Assembly: GCA_946406035.1 (NCBI GenBank)
Contig: CAMJJG010000013.1
Span: 1 to 52,454 of the forward strand
Direction of reading: 5' to 3'
From: an uncultured Prevotellaceae bacterium
GTDB taxonomy: Bacteria; Bacteroidota; Bacteroidia; Bacteroidales; Muribaculaceae
Length of the DNA stretch: 52,454 nucleotides
The stretch's first letter is position 1, and every line of letters begins with the position of its first letter. The notes beneath the pieces were generated by a model that saw nothing but the letters and a program-made list of their open reading frames with translations, made no database searches and was not told the DNA's origin. A program made the position numbers and the translations under genes. Below are positions 15,381-23,980 of the stretch, piece by piece.

Positions 15381-17132
15381 TCACGCGATGCCCAGCGACT
15401 GGCAGATGCGGTCGATTTTCTCGTCGGCCCAGTCGTTCTTGGCGTCATAGTTCTCCTTCTTGTCGAGCTGGTCGTGCACCTCGATGTAGAACTTGATCTT
15501 GGGCTCGGTACCCGACGGACGGATGGAAACCTTGGTGCCGTCCTGGGTGTAGTATTGCAGCACGTTGCTGGTGACGGGCATGTCGAGCTTGGTGACCTGG
15601 CCGGTGAGCATGTCGCGCTGTTCGAGCTTCAGGAAGTCCTTGATGAGCACCACGGGCGAGCCGTCGATGGCCTGCTGCGGGTTCTCACGGAAGTTGACCA
15701 TCATCTGGGCAATCTCGTCGGCACCACTCTTGCCGGGGCGCACGACGCTGATGCCGCGCTCCTTGCTGTAGCCGTAGTTGATGTACAAGTCGATGAACAA
15801 GTCGTTCAGGGTCATGCCCTTGTCCTTGGCCCAGGCGGCAATCTCGCACATCAGGGGGATGGATGATACCGAATCCTTGTCGCGGGCGAACGTCTCGGGC
15901 AGGAATCCGTAGCTCTCCTCACCACCGCCCAGGTAGCGTCCCTTGCCTTCCATCTCGCGCATGACGGTAGCAATCCACTTGAAGCCCGTGTAGCAGTCAA
16001 ACATCTTGATGCCTTCCTTGCGGGCAATCTTGGCGATGGTCTCGCTGGTGACGATGGTCTTGACGATGTACTCGTCGCCGGTGAGTCGTCCCAACTCGCG
16101 GTTGCGCACCATCAGGTAATAGAGGAAGATGATCTGTATCTGATTGCCGTTCACGAGCTCATATTTGCCCTTGGTGTTCTTGATCACCAGGCCGATGCGG
16201 TCGGCATCGGGGTCGCTGGCGAGCACCAGGTCGGCATCCACCTCCTCGGCCTTGGCGATAGCCATGGCCATGGCGCTGGGATTCTCGGGGTTGGGCGACT
16301 CCACCGTGGGGAACTCGCCGCTCATCACGTCCTGCTCGGGCACGTGGATGATATTGTCAAATCCCCAACGCTCAATCGAGCGGGGTACCATGTAGCGGCC
16401 TACGCCATGGATGGGCGTGTAAACGATTTTCAGGTCGTGATATTTCTTGTTTACCTCGGGGCTGAGCGACAGGGTGGCGATGTCCTCGATGTAGGGGGCG
16501 TCAACATCCTCGCCAATGATCTGGATCAGCTCGGGATTACCCTCGAATTTGATGTCGCGCACGTCCTCGATGGCGTTGACGTGGTTGATGATGTTCACGT
16601 CGTGGGGTGCGACTACCTGAGCGCCGTCGTCCCAATAGGCCTTGTAACCGTTGTAGATCTTGGGGTTGTGAGAAGCCGTGATGTTCACACCACTCTGGCA
16701 GCCCAGTCGGCGAATGGCATAGCTCACCTCGGGAGTGGGGCGTGGTCCCTCAAACAGGTAGACCTTGATGCCGTTGGCACTGAAGATGTTGGCAACGGTC
16801 TCGGCAAACAGGCGGCTGTTGTTGCGCACGTCATGGCCGACAACGACCGAGATCTGCTCCAGATCCTTAAAGGCCTCCTTCAGGTAGTTGGCAAGGCCCT
16901 GGGTCGCACTGCCCACGGTGTAAATGTTCATGCGGTTGCAGCCAGCACCCATGATGCCGCGCAGTCCGCCAGTGCCAAACTCCAGAATCTTGTAGAACGA
17001 CTCTACCAGTTCGGTCTTGTCCTCGTTGTCAAGCATCGCCTGTACCTGGGCGCGCGTCTGCTCGTCATAACTGTCACTGAGCCACGTCTGGGCCTTTGCG
17101 GTCACTTCTTGTAATAATTTCTCGTCAAACAT
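15381..17132 (-). CDS. Phosphoglucomutase/phosphomannomutase
   Basis: 583 residues, the size of Bacteroidales/Firmicutes PgcA-type alpha-D-phosphohexomutases. Four domains are readable: FGTGGLRGIMGAG near the start, the phosphoserine loop TASHNPK (Ser154), the metal loop DPDADR (Asp307, 309, 311), the sugar-binding loop GGEESYGF, and the C-terminal phosphate loop RPSGTEPKIKFY. It interconverts hexose 1- and 6-phosphates for glycogen and cell-envelope sugar synthesis. It is preceded by its own promoter and is separate from the MFS genes by 131 bases. Confidence 0.95.
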   Translation of the reverse strand: MFDEKLLQEVTAKAQTWLSDSYDEQTRAQVQAMLDNEDKTELVESFYKILEFGTGGLRGIMGAGCNRMNIYTVGSATQGLANYLKEAFKDLEQISVVVGHDVRNNSRLFAETVANIFSANGIKVYLFEGPRPTPEVSYAIRRLGCQSGVNITASHNPKIYNGYKAYWDDGAQVVAPHDVNIINHVNAIEDVRDIKFEGNPELIQIIGEDVDAPYIEDIATLSLSPEVNKKYHDLKIVYTPIHGVGRYMVPRSIERWGFDNIIHVPEQDVMSGEFPTVESPNPENPSAMAMAIAKAEEVDADLVLASDPDADRIGLVIKNTKGKYELVNGNQIQIIFLYYLMVRNRELGRLTGDEYIVKTIVTSETIAKIARKEGIKMFDCYTGFKWIATVMREMEGKGRYLGGGEESYGFLPETFARDKDSVSSIPLMCEIAAWAKDKGMTLNDLFIDLYINYGYSKERGISVVRPGKSGADEIAQMMVNFRENPQQAIDGSPVVLIKDFLKLEQRDMLTGQVTKLDMPVTSNVLQYYTQDGTKVSIRPSGTEPKIKFYIEVHDQLDKKENYDAKNDWADEKIDRICQSLGIA

Positions 17133-17182
17133 ACTTGGTTCGGTTTATTTAGGTTGTTTTTTGATTTATTCTTTCAAACTGA

Positions 17183-17212
17183 CAAAGTTACTGCAAAATC
17201 TTTAACCTTCAA
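17183..17212 (-). promoter_or_regulatory. Promoter of the phosphohexomutase gene
   Basis: The minus strand has TTG (17212-17210), 19 bp, then TAACTTTG (17190-17183), which gives a ~45-base leader to the ATG at 17132. Confidence 0.65.
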
Positions 17213-17249
17213 AATTTTGTTGGAAGTTTTAAGCTATAAGGTTGATTAC

Positions 17250-18197
17250 TCACCCTTGACTTTCATTTCTCACGCCTTTTATGGCCTCCTTGACCTGAGC
17301 CATGTTGCTGCGTGAGACGGGTAGATTCTCGTCACAGTGCTTGAGAACCAAGCGCATGGAGCCTGACGAGGAGACGATTTGCTCCACTTGATGCAGATTA
17401 ACCAGGAAGGCGCGGTGACAACGCACTACCATGGGATAGCGGTGCAAGTCTTCCTCGATGCGCTTGGAGGTTGTGCGAAGCATATCGGAGCGCACCTTGC
17501 CATTGTGTAACCAGATGATTTTCATATAGTTGCCGACCGCTTCTGCATACAAGAGATTGGATACCTGCAGGGTGACGCTCTCGCTGGTTGAGCCAGTGAG
17601 TGTTATCGTGTCGGGGCGAGTTGTCGCGACAGCGGCTGGCAGATTATCTTGAGCCATGGGCGCGATGCGTGCAGCGTCGGCTTCTCGGTCACGGCACTCC
17701 GCTTCCTGCTGGAGGCGTTGCAGTTGCTCATTCAAGAGTCGCACTTCCATCAGCTCGGCTGTGAGATACTTGCTGCGAAACTTGAATCGCCAGTACAAGC
17801 CGATAGCAAACGAACAGAAGGCGATAATCAGCAGCGTTTCGAGGAAATTGCCCCATGAGAGCACATTGCCTGGCACGAGGTCACTCATCACGAAGTGACG
17901 GTACAGGCAGATGAGCAGAGCGACCAAAGGGGTGTTGATGAGTTGAAACCACAGGTTGCGACTGATGATGTAATCCACCCCGCGCTCGAGGGAGCGCGGT
18001 TTCTTGATGACGTGCTTCAAGATGGCCTCGGTGAGCGCACAACTCACAAAGCCCAAGCAACCCATTGCCGACAGGTGGACAACGGCCATCCATTGCCATG
18101 TCTGGAGCCCGAACGGCTTGAAAATCGCCAAGGCGAGCACCGTAAAAATAGTGCTGACGACGCGGGTGGTAATGGTATCTTTTTGCTCTTGGTTCAT
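17250..18197 (-). CDS. Membrane-bound LytTR-family transcription regulator
   Basis: 315 residues. Four hydrophobic helices fill the first ~140 residues (STIFTVLALAIFKPFGL, VVHLSAMGCLGFVSCALTEAIL, LINTPLVALLICLYRHF, LLIIAFCSFAIGLYW). A coiled coil follows (LTAELMEVRLLNEQLQRLQQEAE), then a C-terminal LytTR DNA-binding domain (~205-305): LLYAEAVGNYMKIIW, TTSKRIEEDL, VVRCHRAFLVNL, LPVSRSNMAQVKEAI. There is no receiver domain, so the signal is probably sensed in the membrane. The ATG lies only 8 bases from the -7 box. It diverges from a BamE-like/LiaF-like/OMP operon, which is its likely target. Confidence 0.92.
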   Translation of the reverse strand: MNQEQKDTITTRVVSTIFTVLALAIFKPFGLQTWQWMAVVHLSAMGCLGFVSCALTEAILKHVIKKPRSLERGVDYIISRNLWFQLINTPLVALLICLYRHFVMSDLVPGNVLSWGNFLETLLIIAFCSFAIGLYWRFKFRSKYLTAELMEVRLLNEQLQRLQQEAECRDREADAARIAPMAQDNLPAAVATTRPDTITLTGSTSESVTLQVSNLLYAEAVGNYMKIIWLHNGKVRSDMLRTTSKRIEEDLHRYPMVVRCHRAFLVNLHQVEQIVSSSGSMRLVLKHCDENLPVSRSNMAQVKEAIKGVRNESQG

Positions 18198-18204
18198 CGG
18201 GCAA

Positions 18205-18235
18205 CAAAATTACTGTAAGTCACCGAAACGGCCAA
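18205..18235 (-). promoter_or_regulatory. Promoter of the LytTR gene
   Basis: Minus strand: TTTGG with TTG at 18235-18233, 20 bp, then TAATTTTG (18212-18205). The start codon is at 18197, so the leader is a few bases at most. The direct repeat at 18237 touches the -33 element. Confidence 0.65.
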
Positions 18236-18236
18236 A

Positions 18237-18288
18237 CCATTCGTCACAAATATGCATTTTATCCCTTAATCCCAGCCATTCGTCACAA
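18237..18288. repeat. Two 13-bp direct repeats, candidate LytTR binding sites
   Basis: CCATTCGTCACAA occurs exactly at 18237-18249 and 18276-18288, starts 39 bp apart, in the 192-bp divergent gap. The first abuts the LytTR promoter. The second ends 24 bp before the TTG of the plus-strand promoter. LytTR regulators bind direct repeats, so this fits autoregulation and activation; binding is inferred. Confidence 0.65.
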
Positions 18289-18312
18289 TACCTTGCAGAA
18301 TATCCCAGAAAC

Positions 18313-18343
18313 TTGCTTGAACGGCCATTTGGCGGGAACTTTG
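18313..18343 (+). promoter_or_regulatory. Promoter of the BamE-like/LiaF-like/OMP operon
   Basis: TTG (18313-18315), 20 bp, GAACTTTG (18336-18343). The -7 box departs from TAnnTTTG in its first base, as expected for an activator-dependent promoter. The ATG is at 18390. Confidence 0.5.
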
Positions 18344-18389
18344 CAACCGAAGTACATGACATCGCATGTGTCATTTAATATTCATGATT

Positions 18390-18713
18390 ATGAAAAAGAA
18401 ACATTTATTCAGCCTAATCGTCACCCTGATGTTGACAATGACCGGCATGAGCGTGAGCAGCTGCATTGCTACGCGTGACACGACCAAGATCAACAAAGTG
18501 GAAGTGGGAATGAACAAAGACGACATCAAGCACCTGTTGGGAACGCCCCTTTTCAAGAACGCTAACGAGGATGTTGAGGAATGGGGCTACCGAAAGACGG
18601 TGGGTGAAATCATCGATGCCGAGGAGATGTTGTTCGTCGTAACCTTTGACAGCAACGGCAAGGTCATCGGATACCAGTCGGTCAAGGAACACCCCGCTTT
18701 TCACCACCATTAA
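18390..18713 (+). CDS. SmpA/BamE-like lipoprotein
   Basis: 107 residues from the ATG at 18390; an upstream ATG at 18366 would spoil the signal peptide. Signal sequence MKKKHLFSLIVTLMLTMTGM leads to a lipobox SSC. The mature part, KINKVEVGMNKDDIKHLLGTPLFKN... EEWGYRK, has the hallmark of SmpA/OmlA (BamE-like) domains: 'i..G.t..ev...LG.P' and a later Trp/Tyr strand. It ends in HPAFHHH. BamE supports outer-membrane protein assembly in Proteobacteria; here only the fold is inferred. It is the first gene of the LytTR-linked operon. Confidence 0.85.
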   Translation: MKKKHLFSLIVTLMLTMTGMSVSSCIATRDTTKINKVEVGMNKDDIKHLLGTPLFKNANEDVEEWGYRKTVGEIIDAEEMLFVVTFDSNGKVIGYQSVKEHPAFHHH

Positions 18714-18725
18714 TGCATAGGAATC

Positions 18726-19271
18726 ATGAGCAGAAGAACAATCATCGGAATCATCTTCATCGTGGCTGCGCTGATCAAGCTGGCCGACATGTGGGGCATC
18801 GTTCACCTGAACTGGGAGCATAGCTGGACGGCATATTTCGGCCCGCTACTCCTCCTGTACATCGGTGCTGAACTCGTCATCTACGGATTCAGCCACAACC
18901 CGTCACAATGGCTCAGGCGCCCCCTACCACAGGGCGAGAACGGCAAGCGCATCAACTGCGTCGTGCGCCTGGGTGCCGACGAGTACGTCTATCAGGGTGA
19001 GCCCTTCCATGGTGCCCGCCTGGATGCCTTCCTGGGCGGGCTGCGGCTGGACCTGCGTGAGGCAGTCATCAGCGATGACGAGGAAATCGACGTGCGCACC
19101 TACCTGGGAGGTGTCAAGATACATGTTCCCGCCAATGTCAACATCGTGGTAAAGAGCAACAACTTCATTGGCGGCGTGAACAACAGGACCGGGAATCACA
19201 TGATTTCACACGCTCCATGCCTGCACATCGTCGCCAGCAATTTCCTGGGGGGCATGACGATTGAGAATTGA
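18726..19271 (+). CDS. LiaF-like membrane protein
   Basis: 181 residues. Two N-terminal TM helices (TIIGIIFIVAALIKLADMWGIV and AYFGPLLLLYIGAELVIYGF) are followed by a beta-helical domain with repeated turns: GARLDAFLGGLRLDLREAVI, EEIDVRTYLGGVKIHVPANV, NNFIGGVNNRT, SNFLGGMTIEN. The repeated 'flGG' turns are the mark of the C-terminal domain of LiaF and related cell-wall-stress proteins. In Firmicutes LiaF restrains the LiaRS system; in Bacteroidota such proteins often accompany LytTR regulators. It may modulate the neighbouring LytTR protein in the inner membrane (inference). Confidence 0.85.
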   Translation: MSRRTIIGIIFIVAALIKLADMWGIVHLNWEHSWTAYFGPLLLLYIGAELVIYGFSHNPSQWLRRPLPQGENGKRINCVVRLGADEYVYQGEPFHGARLDAFLGGLRLDLREAVISDDEEIDVRTYLGGVKIHVPANVNIVVKSNNFIGGVNNRTGNHMISHAPCLHIVASNFLGGMTIEN

Positions 19272-19309
19272 GTATTTTTAAATTTAAATAATTACTTTAA
19301 TATAGGGTT

Positions 19310-21670
19310 ATGAAGAATAATATTTTCAAGCAAGTAGCTCTGGTTGCTGCAATGATGACAACAATCGTGTCGATGGCCAAGGGACCCGATGTGGGGGGAA
19401 CGGTCATCGACGAGAAAGGGGAACCGATGCCCTATGTCAACGTGGTACTGCTGTCGCTCCCTGATTCGGCATTTGTGCAGGGTGCGATGACCGACGAGCA
19501 GGGACGGTTCCAGATCACGACACCACACAATGGCAGTCTGCTCAAGGTTTCGTGCATTGGCTACCAGACGCAATACTTGAAGGCTGTCCATGGACTGACC
19601 ATCCAGATGAAAGAAGATGCGCTGTTGCTTGGTGAGTTAGTTGTCAAGAGTCAGCTACCCAAGACACACGTCAAGGGCGAAGCCATGCGCACCACCGTTG
19701 AGGGCACCATTCTCGAGAAGGCCGGCACCGTGGCCGACGCTCTCGCCAAGGTGCCGTCGCTGGAAGCCGAACGCGACGGTGTCGTCAAGGTGCTGGGCCG
19801 CGGCGAGGCCGAGGTCTATGTCAACGGGCGCAAGGTGCAGGATGCGTCAGAGCTATCCCGCCTGCGCTCCGACCAAATCCAGCATGTTGACGTCATTCAG
19901 AACCCAGGAGCCCGCTATGCAGCCTCGACCAAGGCCGTAGTACGCATCACGCTCAAGAAGGCCCAGGGCGACGGCTTGAGCTTCCAGGACAACGTGATGG
20001 CCCTGTACCAGTATAGCCACACGATCACCAACAATGTGGACTTGAACTACCGCACGGGCGGACTGGACATCACGGCATCGCTGTGGTGCGGCCGCTATGG
20101 TCACGCCAAGATGTTGCAAGAGAACCATCTGTTCTACCTCGTGGGTCCCGACCGGGTCGAGAGCCATGTCATGCAGGAGGGCAAGAACATCTGGAAAGGC
20201 ATCTCCCCACAACTGCAGGTGAACTATGTGATAAACGATCACCACAGTATGGGTGCCTTCTACAAATACGACCGCCATCCCAGCACCGATTTTCACGACC
20301 AGTTTATCACCGATTGCTACGAGAATGGCGACTTTACCGAGCGCTCGGTGAGCGACATCAGGCAGAATGACAGTTTCCACAAGCACATTTTCAATGTTTA
20401 CTATAATGGTAAAGCCGGCTCACTTGGTATTGACCTGAATTTTGACGGCTTATTTGACCGCACCACGGTCCCGGGCAACACAAGCGAGGAAAGCACCATC
20501 GATGGAAATAGCATCAAACGCAGCATTGAGAGCAACACCAGTAGCAGGAACAACTTCTGGGCTTCAAAGCTCGTCCTGAGTTACCCGGTGTGGCATGGCA
20601 ACCTGTCGGCAGGCGGTGAATATTCCTACAACCACCGTACCGATGCCTATTCCTTCTCGGCAACAGCCAGTGTCCCCGTCAAGGCTACCGACAGCGAGAT
20701 CAACGAGTCGTCAACGGCCGCCTTTGTGGAATTCGGCCGCCGTTTCGGCATGGTATTCGCCCAAGTAGGCCTGCGCTACGAGCACCTGACCAACAACTAC
20801 TACAACTTTGGTGAACGTGAGGACGAGGTGTGCCGCGACTATGGCGACTGGTTCCCCACGGCAGTCATCTCGGCCCCCATCGGCAAGGTGCAGTTATCGC
20901 TATCCTACCGCCGCGACATCCAGCGTCCAGCCTATAGCAGCCTGACCAGCTCGACCATCTATATCAACCGCTACACTTATCAGAGTGGCAATCCCTACCT
21001 GAAGCCCACCTACACACACAGCCTGGTTCTCAATGCCGCCTACAAGTGGATGAACCTGGCGGTGAATTATGGCCGCATCAAGGACTCTGCTACTATGTCC
21101 ACCGAGCTTTTCCCCGGCAGCGAAGACCCGCTCGTCAGCCTTGTGCGTCCCATCAACAGTGCCGAGGACTACAACCAGTTCAGCATCATCCCGTCGTTGA
21201 GGCCGGTTATTGGCTGCTGGCATCCCACCTGGAGCATTTTCACGGTATTCCAGAACTACAAGGCTCCCCGTGCCGACGGCAGCTTGATAACCCTTAACCA
21301 CCCGTTGTTCCAGTTCTCGTGGGACAACGACTTCGAACTGCCTCACGACTGGCGCCTCAACTTGGTGGTGCAATGGGTATCCAGGGGTGATTACAACAAC
21401 TTCAGGGTGAGCCGCAGCAGGTTCTATACAGCAGTGGGCGTGCAGCGTGACATCAACCTGCACCACCTGGGTTCGCTCACCGCCGACCTGCGCTGCCACG
21501 ACCTGTTCAACACCAACAAGACCGAGGCGACCATCTATGGCCCGCGTGAGTTGACGACAAGCAATCCCGCCCGCCGCACCCTAGCCCTGTACCTCACCTG
21601 GAAGTTCAACGCAGCCAGCAGCAAGTACCGTGGCACCGGTGCCGGCGAGAAGCAGAAGGCGAGAATGTAA
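19310..21670 (+). CDS. Outer-membrane beta-barrel protein (TonB-receptor-like, OMP_b-brl_3 type)
   Basis: 786 residues. A signal peptide (first ~24) is followed by a carboxypeptidase-regulatory-like beta-sandwich (VGGTVIDEKGEPMPYVNVVLLSLPDS... SCIGYQTQYL). A plug-like segment comes next (VADALAKVPSLEAERDGVVKVLGRGEAEVYVNG... VDVIQNPGARYAAS), then a ~550-residue barrel of the outer-membrane-barrel family that lacks a SusD partner. The C-terminus YLTWKFNAASSKYR carries the terminal aromatic strand before a short basic tail. It is the third gene after the LytTR-linked promoter. It may be an envelope-stress or metal/peptide uptake protein; the ligand is unknown. Confidence 0.9.
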   Translation: MKNNIFKQVALVAAMMTTIVSMAKGPDVGGTVIDEKGEPMPYVNVVLLSLPDSAFVQGAMTDEQGRFQITTPHNGSLLKVSCIGYQTQYLKAVHGLTIQMKEDALLLGELVVKSQLPKTHVKGEAMRTTVEGTILEKAGTVADALAKVPSLEAERDGVVKVLGRGEAEVYVNGRKVQDASELSRLRSDQIQHVDVIQNPGARYAASTKAVVRITLKKAQGDGLSFQDNVMALYQYSHTITNNVDLNYRTGGLDITASLWCGRYGHAKMLQENHLFYLVGPDRVESHVMQEGKNIWKGISPQLQVNYVINDHHSMGAFYKYDRHPSTDFHDQFITDCYENGDFTERSVSDIRQNDSFHKHIFNVYYNGKAGSLGIDLNFDGLFDRTTVPGNTSEESTIDGNSIKRSIESNTSSRNNFWASKLVLSYPVWHGNLSAGGEYSYNHRTDAYSFSATASVPVKATDSEINESSTAAFVEFGRRFGMVFAQVGLRYEHLTNNYYNFGEREDEVCRDYGDWFPTAVISAPIGKVQLSLSYRRDIQRPAYSSLTSSTIYINRYTYQSGNPYLKPTYTHSLVLNAAYKWMNLAVNYGRIKDSATMSTELFPGSEDPLVSLVRPINSAEDYNQFSIIPSLRPVIGCWHPTWSIFTVFQNYKAPRADGSLITLNHPLFQFSWDNDFELPHDWRLNLVVQWVSRGDYNNFRVSRSRFYTAVGVQRDINLHHLGSLTADLRCHDLFNTNKTEATIYGPRELTTSNPARRTLALYLTWKFNAASSKYRGTGAGEKQKARM

Positions 21671-21735
21671 TCGGGATTATTGCAAATATTAATTATTATG
21701 GCGACATTTGCTTAACATTAATAACCATTTGTCAG

Positions 21736-22365
21736 ATGACTATCAGATTAGAACAACCCGAGGATTACCGTGAGGTGGAAAACCTCACCCGCGAGGCATT
21801 TTGGAACGTCTATCGTCCCGGTTGCACCGAGCATTATGTGCTCAACCAGTATCGCAACAATCCTGATTTCGTGCACGAACTCGACCTCGTGATGGAGGAG
21901 GACGTCAAGATTATCGGTCACGTGATGTTTTCCAGGGCCGAACTCGTTCTTGACGACGGCACGAGGTGCCCGTCATGGACCTTTGGGCCCATCAGCATCC
22001 ACCCGGATTATAAACGCAAGGGCTATGGGCTCAAATTGCTGAACTACGCGTTGGAGAAGGCCCGAGTGCTGGGCATCGGTTTCGTGTGCATGGAGGGCAA
22101 CATTGACTTCTATAGCCATGCGGGCTTTGACCTGGCCAGCAAGTTGGGCATCCATTATCATGCCGAGCCACGCGATGCCGTGGTGCCCTACTTCCTCGCC
22201 CAGGAACTAATCCCAGGTTGGCTAAAAAGCAAAGGCATCGCCGAGGCGACCTACGGCCCGCCCAAGGGCTACTTCGTTGCCGACGAGAACCCCGAAGCCT
22301 TTGAGGCCTATGAAGCGACTTTCCCCGAGAAAGTAAAACTCCGGTTGCCCGGACAACTGGTATAG
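21736..22365 (+). CDS. GNAT-family N-acetyltransferase
   Basis: 209 residues with the GNAT fold. IRLEQPEDYREVENLTREAFW begins the domain, TFGPISIHPDYKRKGYGLKLLNYALEKA contains motif A (R/Q-x-x-G-x-G/A as RKGYGLKL) for acetyl-CoA, and FYSHAGFDLA is the usual motif B end. It resembles YhbS-type enzymes with a C-terminal extension (YGPPKGYFVADENPEAFEAY). Substrate is unknown. The next gene starts 11 bases downstream, so both are probably translated from one mRNA. Confidence 0.9.
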   Translation: MTIRLEQPEDYREVENLTREAFWNVYRPGCTEHYVLNQYRNNPDFVHELDLVMEEDVKIIGHVMFSRAELVLDDGTRCPSWTFGPISIHPDYKRKGYGLKLLNYALEKARVLGIGFVCMEGNIDFYSHAGFDLASKLGIHYHAEPRDAVVPYFLAQELIPGWLKSKGIAEATYGPPKGYFVADENPEAFEAYEATFPEKVKLRLPGQLV

Positions 22366-22376
22366 TAACCGAGGAA

Positions 22377-22997
22377 ATGAAACAGGAAATTAATCCCAAG
22401 GACACGAGTCGAGCTGTTGCTTTTGAACTTTGGATGAAGTCCCCGATGCCCATGGTGACGCTTACCAAGACCTTTGACGTGACGCAGCTCTGTAAGATGA
22501 GTCGGCGGAGCGGGCTGAAGTTCAACATGCTCCTGTGCTGGTGCATCGGCAATGCGGCATCACAGATTGAGGAGTTTTACATGTTGCCCGAGGACGGGAA
22601 AATGTACAAGTATGACTGCTTAGCCATCAATGTGATAGTGAATAACTGCAACGGGGGCATCAACTCTTGTGATGTTCCCTATTGTGATGACTTGGAGAGA
22701 TTCAACAAGGACTATACGACGTTGACTCGGTCGGCAAGCAGTTCGTGTCAGAGCACCTTTGTAGATGATGCCATGGTGATAGGAACATCGGCCATGACGG
22801 CGACTGAACTCGACAGCATCGTCAACCAATATTCTGACCAGTTCTGCAATCCTATGGTGATGTGGGGCAAGTATCGAAAAGGTCTGTTTAAGGCTACGCT
22901 GCCTGTCTCGTTCCAGTTCCATCATGCGCAGATGGACGGTGGCCATGCCGCCCGCTTCCTCAACGACCTGCAGCAGACGATATACACCCAGCGTTGA
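22377..22997 (+). CDS. CatA-like O-acetyltransferase
   Basis: 206 residues, close to the ~215 of classical chloramphenicol acetyltransferases. The C-terminal catalytic motif HHAQMDGGHAARFLNDL matches HHAxxDGxH of the CAT family, where the second His is the general base. Other CAT landmarks include SPMPMVTLTKTFDVT and FNMLLCWCIGNAAS. The CAT-like family in Bacteroidales includes many housekeeping members with no shown drug resistance, so chloramphenicol activity cannot be assumed. It follows the GNAT gene. Confidence 0.88.
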   Translation: MKQEINPKDTSRAVAFELWMKSPMPMVTLTKTFDVTQLCKMSRRSGLKFNMLLCWCIGNAASQIEEFYMLPEDGKMYKYDCLAINVIVNNCNGGINSCDVPYCDDLERFNKDYTTLTRSASSSCQSTFVDDAMVIGTSAMTATELDSIVNQYSDQFCNPMVMWGKYRKGLFKATLPVSFQFHHAQMDGGHAARFLNDLQQTIYTQR

Positions 22998-23348
22998 TCA
23001 GCCTATCCACAAATAAGAAAAGCGCCTCGTCTCACGACGAAGCTGCCTTGCTAGGAAAAAAGTATCATATTGAGTGCAAAATTAAACCATATATTTGAAT
23101 TGTGCAAATTTTTTAGACAAATTTAAACAAAAAGCCTCCAATATGTCTCTAAACGCCCTGTTGGATGGCATGAATCATGCAGCGTGATAAAATTCTGTTG
23201 TAGAGGAGTTTATGTTTTGTTGCTGATTGTTGGTGTGTTTAATGGAGGGCGATTGGCTATCAATGATATAGCTGTGCTGGTGCTCGTCGTGGGGCATTGC
23301 TCGATGAATAGTCTCGTTTGGGTGATGGCTAGTAAAACTTGCTTTATT
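22998..23348. other. Intergenic stretch without a supported gene
   Basis: Apart from the promoter at 23349-23381, this gap between the CAT-like gene and the secreted protein gene shows no convincing gene. A 68-codon frame at 23184-23390 overlaps the promoter and has no family look. A minus-strand TAATTTTG (23084-23077) within GTGCAAAATTA resembles a Bacteroidota -7 box but has no minus-strand gene to serve. No good terminator is seen after 22997. Confidence 0.5.
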
Positions 23349-23381
23349 TTGTGCAAGTCATTTAAATTATTTATACCTTTG
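23349..23381 (+). promoter_or_regulatory. Promoter of the secreted protein gene
   Basis: TTG (23349-23351), 22 bp, TACCTTTG (23374-23381), 29 bases before the ATG at 23411. Confidence 0.6.
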
Positions 23382-23410
23382 CCGATGTAAATACTTAACA
23401 TGACGATAAA

Positions 23411-23860
23411 ATGAAGAGAAATTTAATGTCTTTCTTGACGCTGCTGGTGTTGCTGATGAGTGCATCTGTGGCACAGGCGGCTAATTGGTTTGATGTGTTG
23501 TCGGGCGGTGGTGAGACCATCTCGCTCAGTCCCGACATTGTGACTTCGGATGGAGGGAAGAGTTTCCAGGTGTGGGTGCGCAACTCGTTTGATCTGCCCG
23601 AGACTCGCCAGGCGTTCACCCAGGAGCGTGGATATGACAAGACCGTTGCCTACAAGTTGACACTGTACAAGTTTACCGATGATTGGAATAACTTCAATAT
23701 CATTCAGGTATCGATTTATGGCGAGGATGATGAGTTGATTGACCAGTATGCCAATCCCGACTTGGCCGCTACCGAGAGCGTCATCCCATCGGGCTCGAAT
23801 ATCGAGGCTGTAGCCGAGGCTGCCAAGGTCATCTATGAGGTGAAATCCAATCCAGAGTGA
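23411..23860 (+). CDS. Secreted protein, surface-adhesin-E-like
   Basis: 149 residues. A signal peptide ends at AxA (SVAQAANW). The mature part NWFDVLSGGGETISLSPDIV, then FQVWVRNSF, YKLTLYKF, and FNIIQVSIYGEDDELIDQY, follows the pattern of small periplasmic proteins grouped near surface-adhesin protein E: an initial Trp strand, 'i.iD..si' strand, and a W-strand with 'Y.f......yd..g..i'. The assignment is tentative. It has its own promoter and a very strong shared terminator. Confidence 0.8.
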   Translation: MKRNLMSFLTLLVLLMSASVAQAANWFDVLSGGGETISLSPDIVTSDGGKSFQVWVRNSFDLPETRQAFTQERGYDKTVAYKLTLYKFTDDWNNFNIIQVSIYGEDDELIDQYANPDLAATESVIPSGSNIEAVAEAAKVIYEVKSNPE

Positions 23861-23907
23861 TTTTTCACCGATAAGTTAATAGTTGGCACCTGCCGGCATA
23901 GCGATAA

Positions 23908-23953
23908 ATCAATAAAAGCTGCGTGGAAAATTCTCCACGCAGCTTTTATTGAT
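23908..23953. terminator. Perfect 20-bp hairpin between convergent genes
   Basis: The arm at 23908-23927 is exactly complementary to 23934-23953 around the loop AAATTC. The stem has GCTGCGTGGA/TCCACGCAGC at its core and AT-rich ends (AATAAAA / TTTTATT), so RNA from either strand ends in U-rich sequence. Confidence 0.9.
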
Positions 23954-23980
23954 CTCAACGATGAAGGGTGCTCCCTTATC

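Noticed and set aside
22377-22997. Calling the CAT-like gene a chloramphenicol resistance gene
   Set aside because: The catalytic motif is present, but the family has many members without drug activity, and there is no mobile context.
23184-23390. A 68-codon plus-strand frame in the 23 kb gap
   Set aside because: It ends across the promoter of the next gene, has Cys/Val/Leu-rich sequence without pattern, and no ribosome-binding or promoter context.
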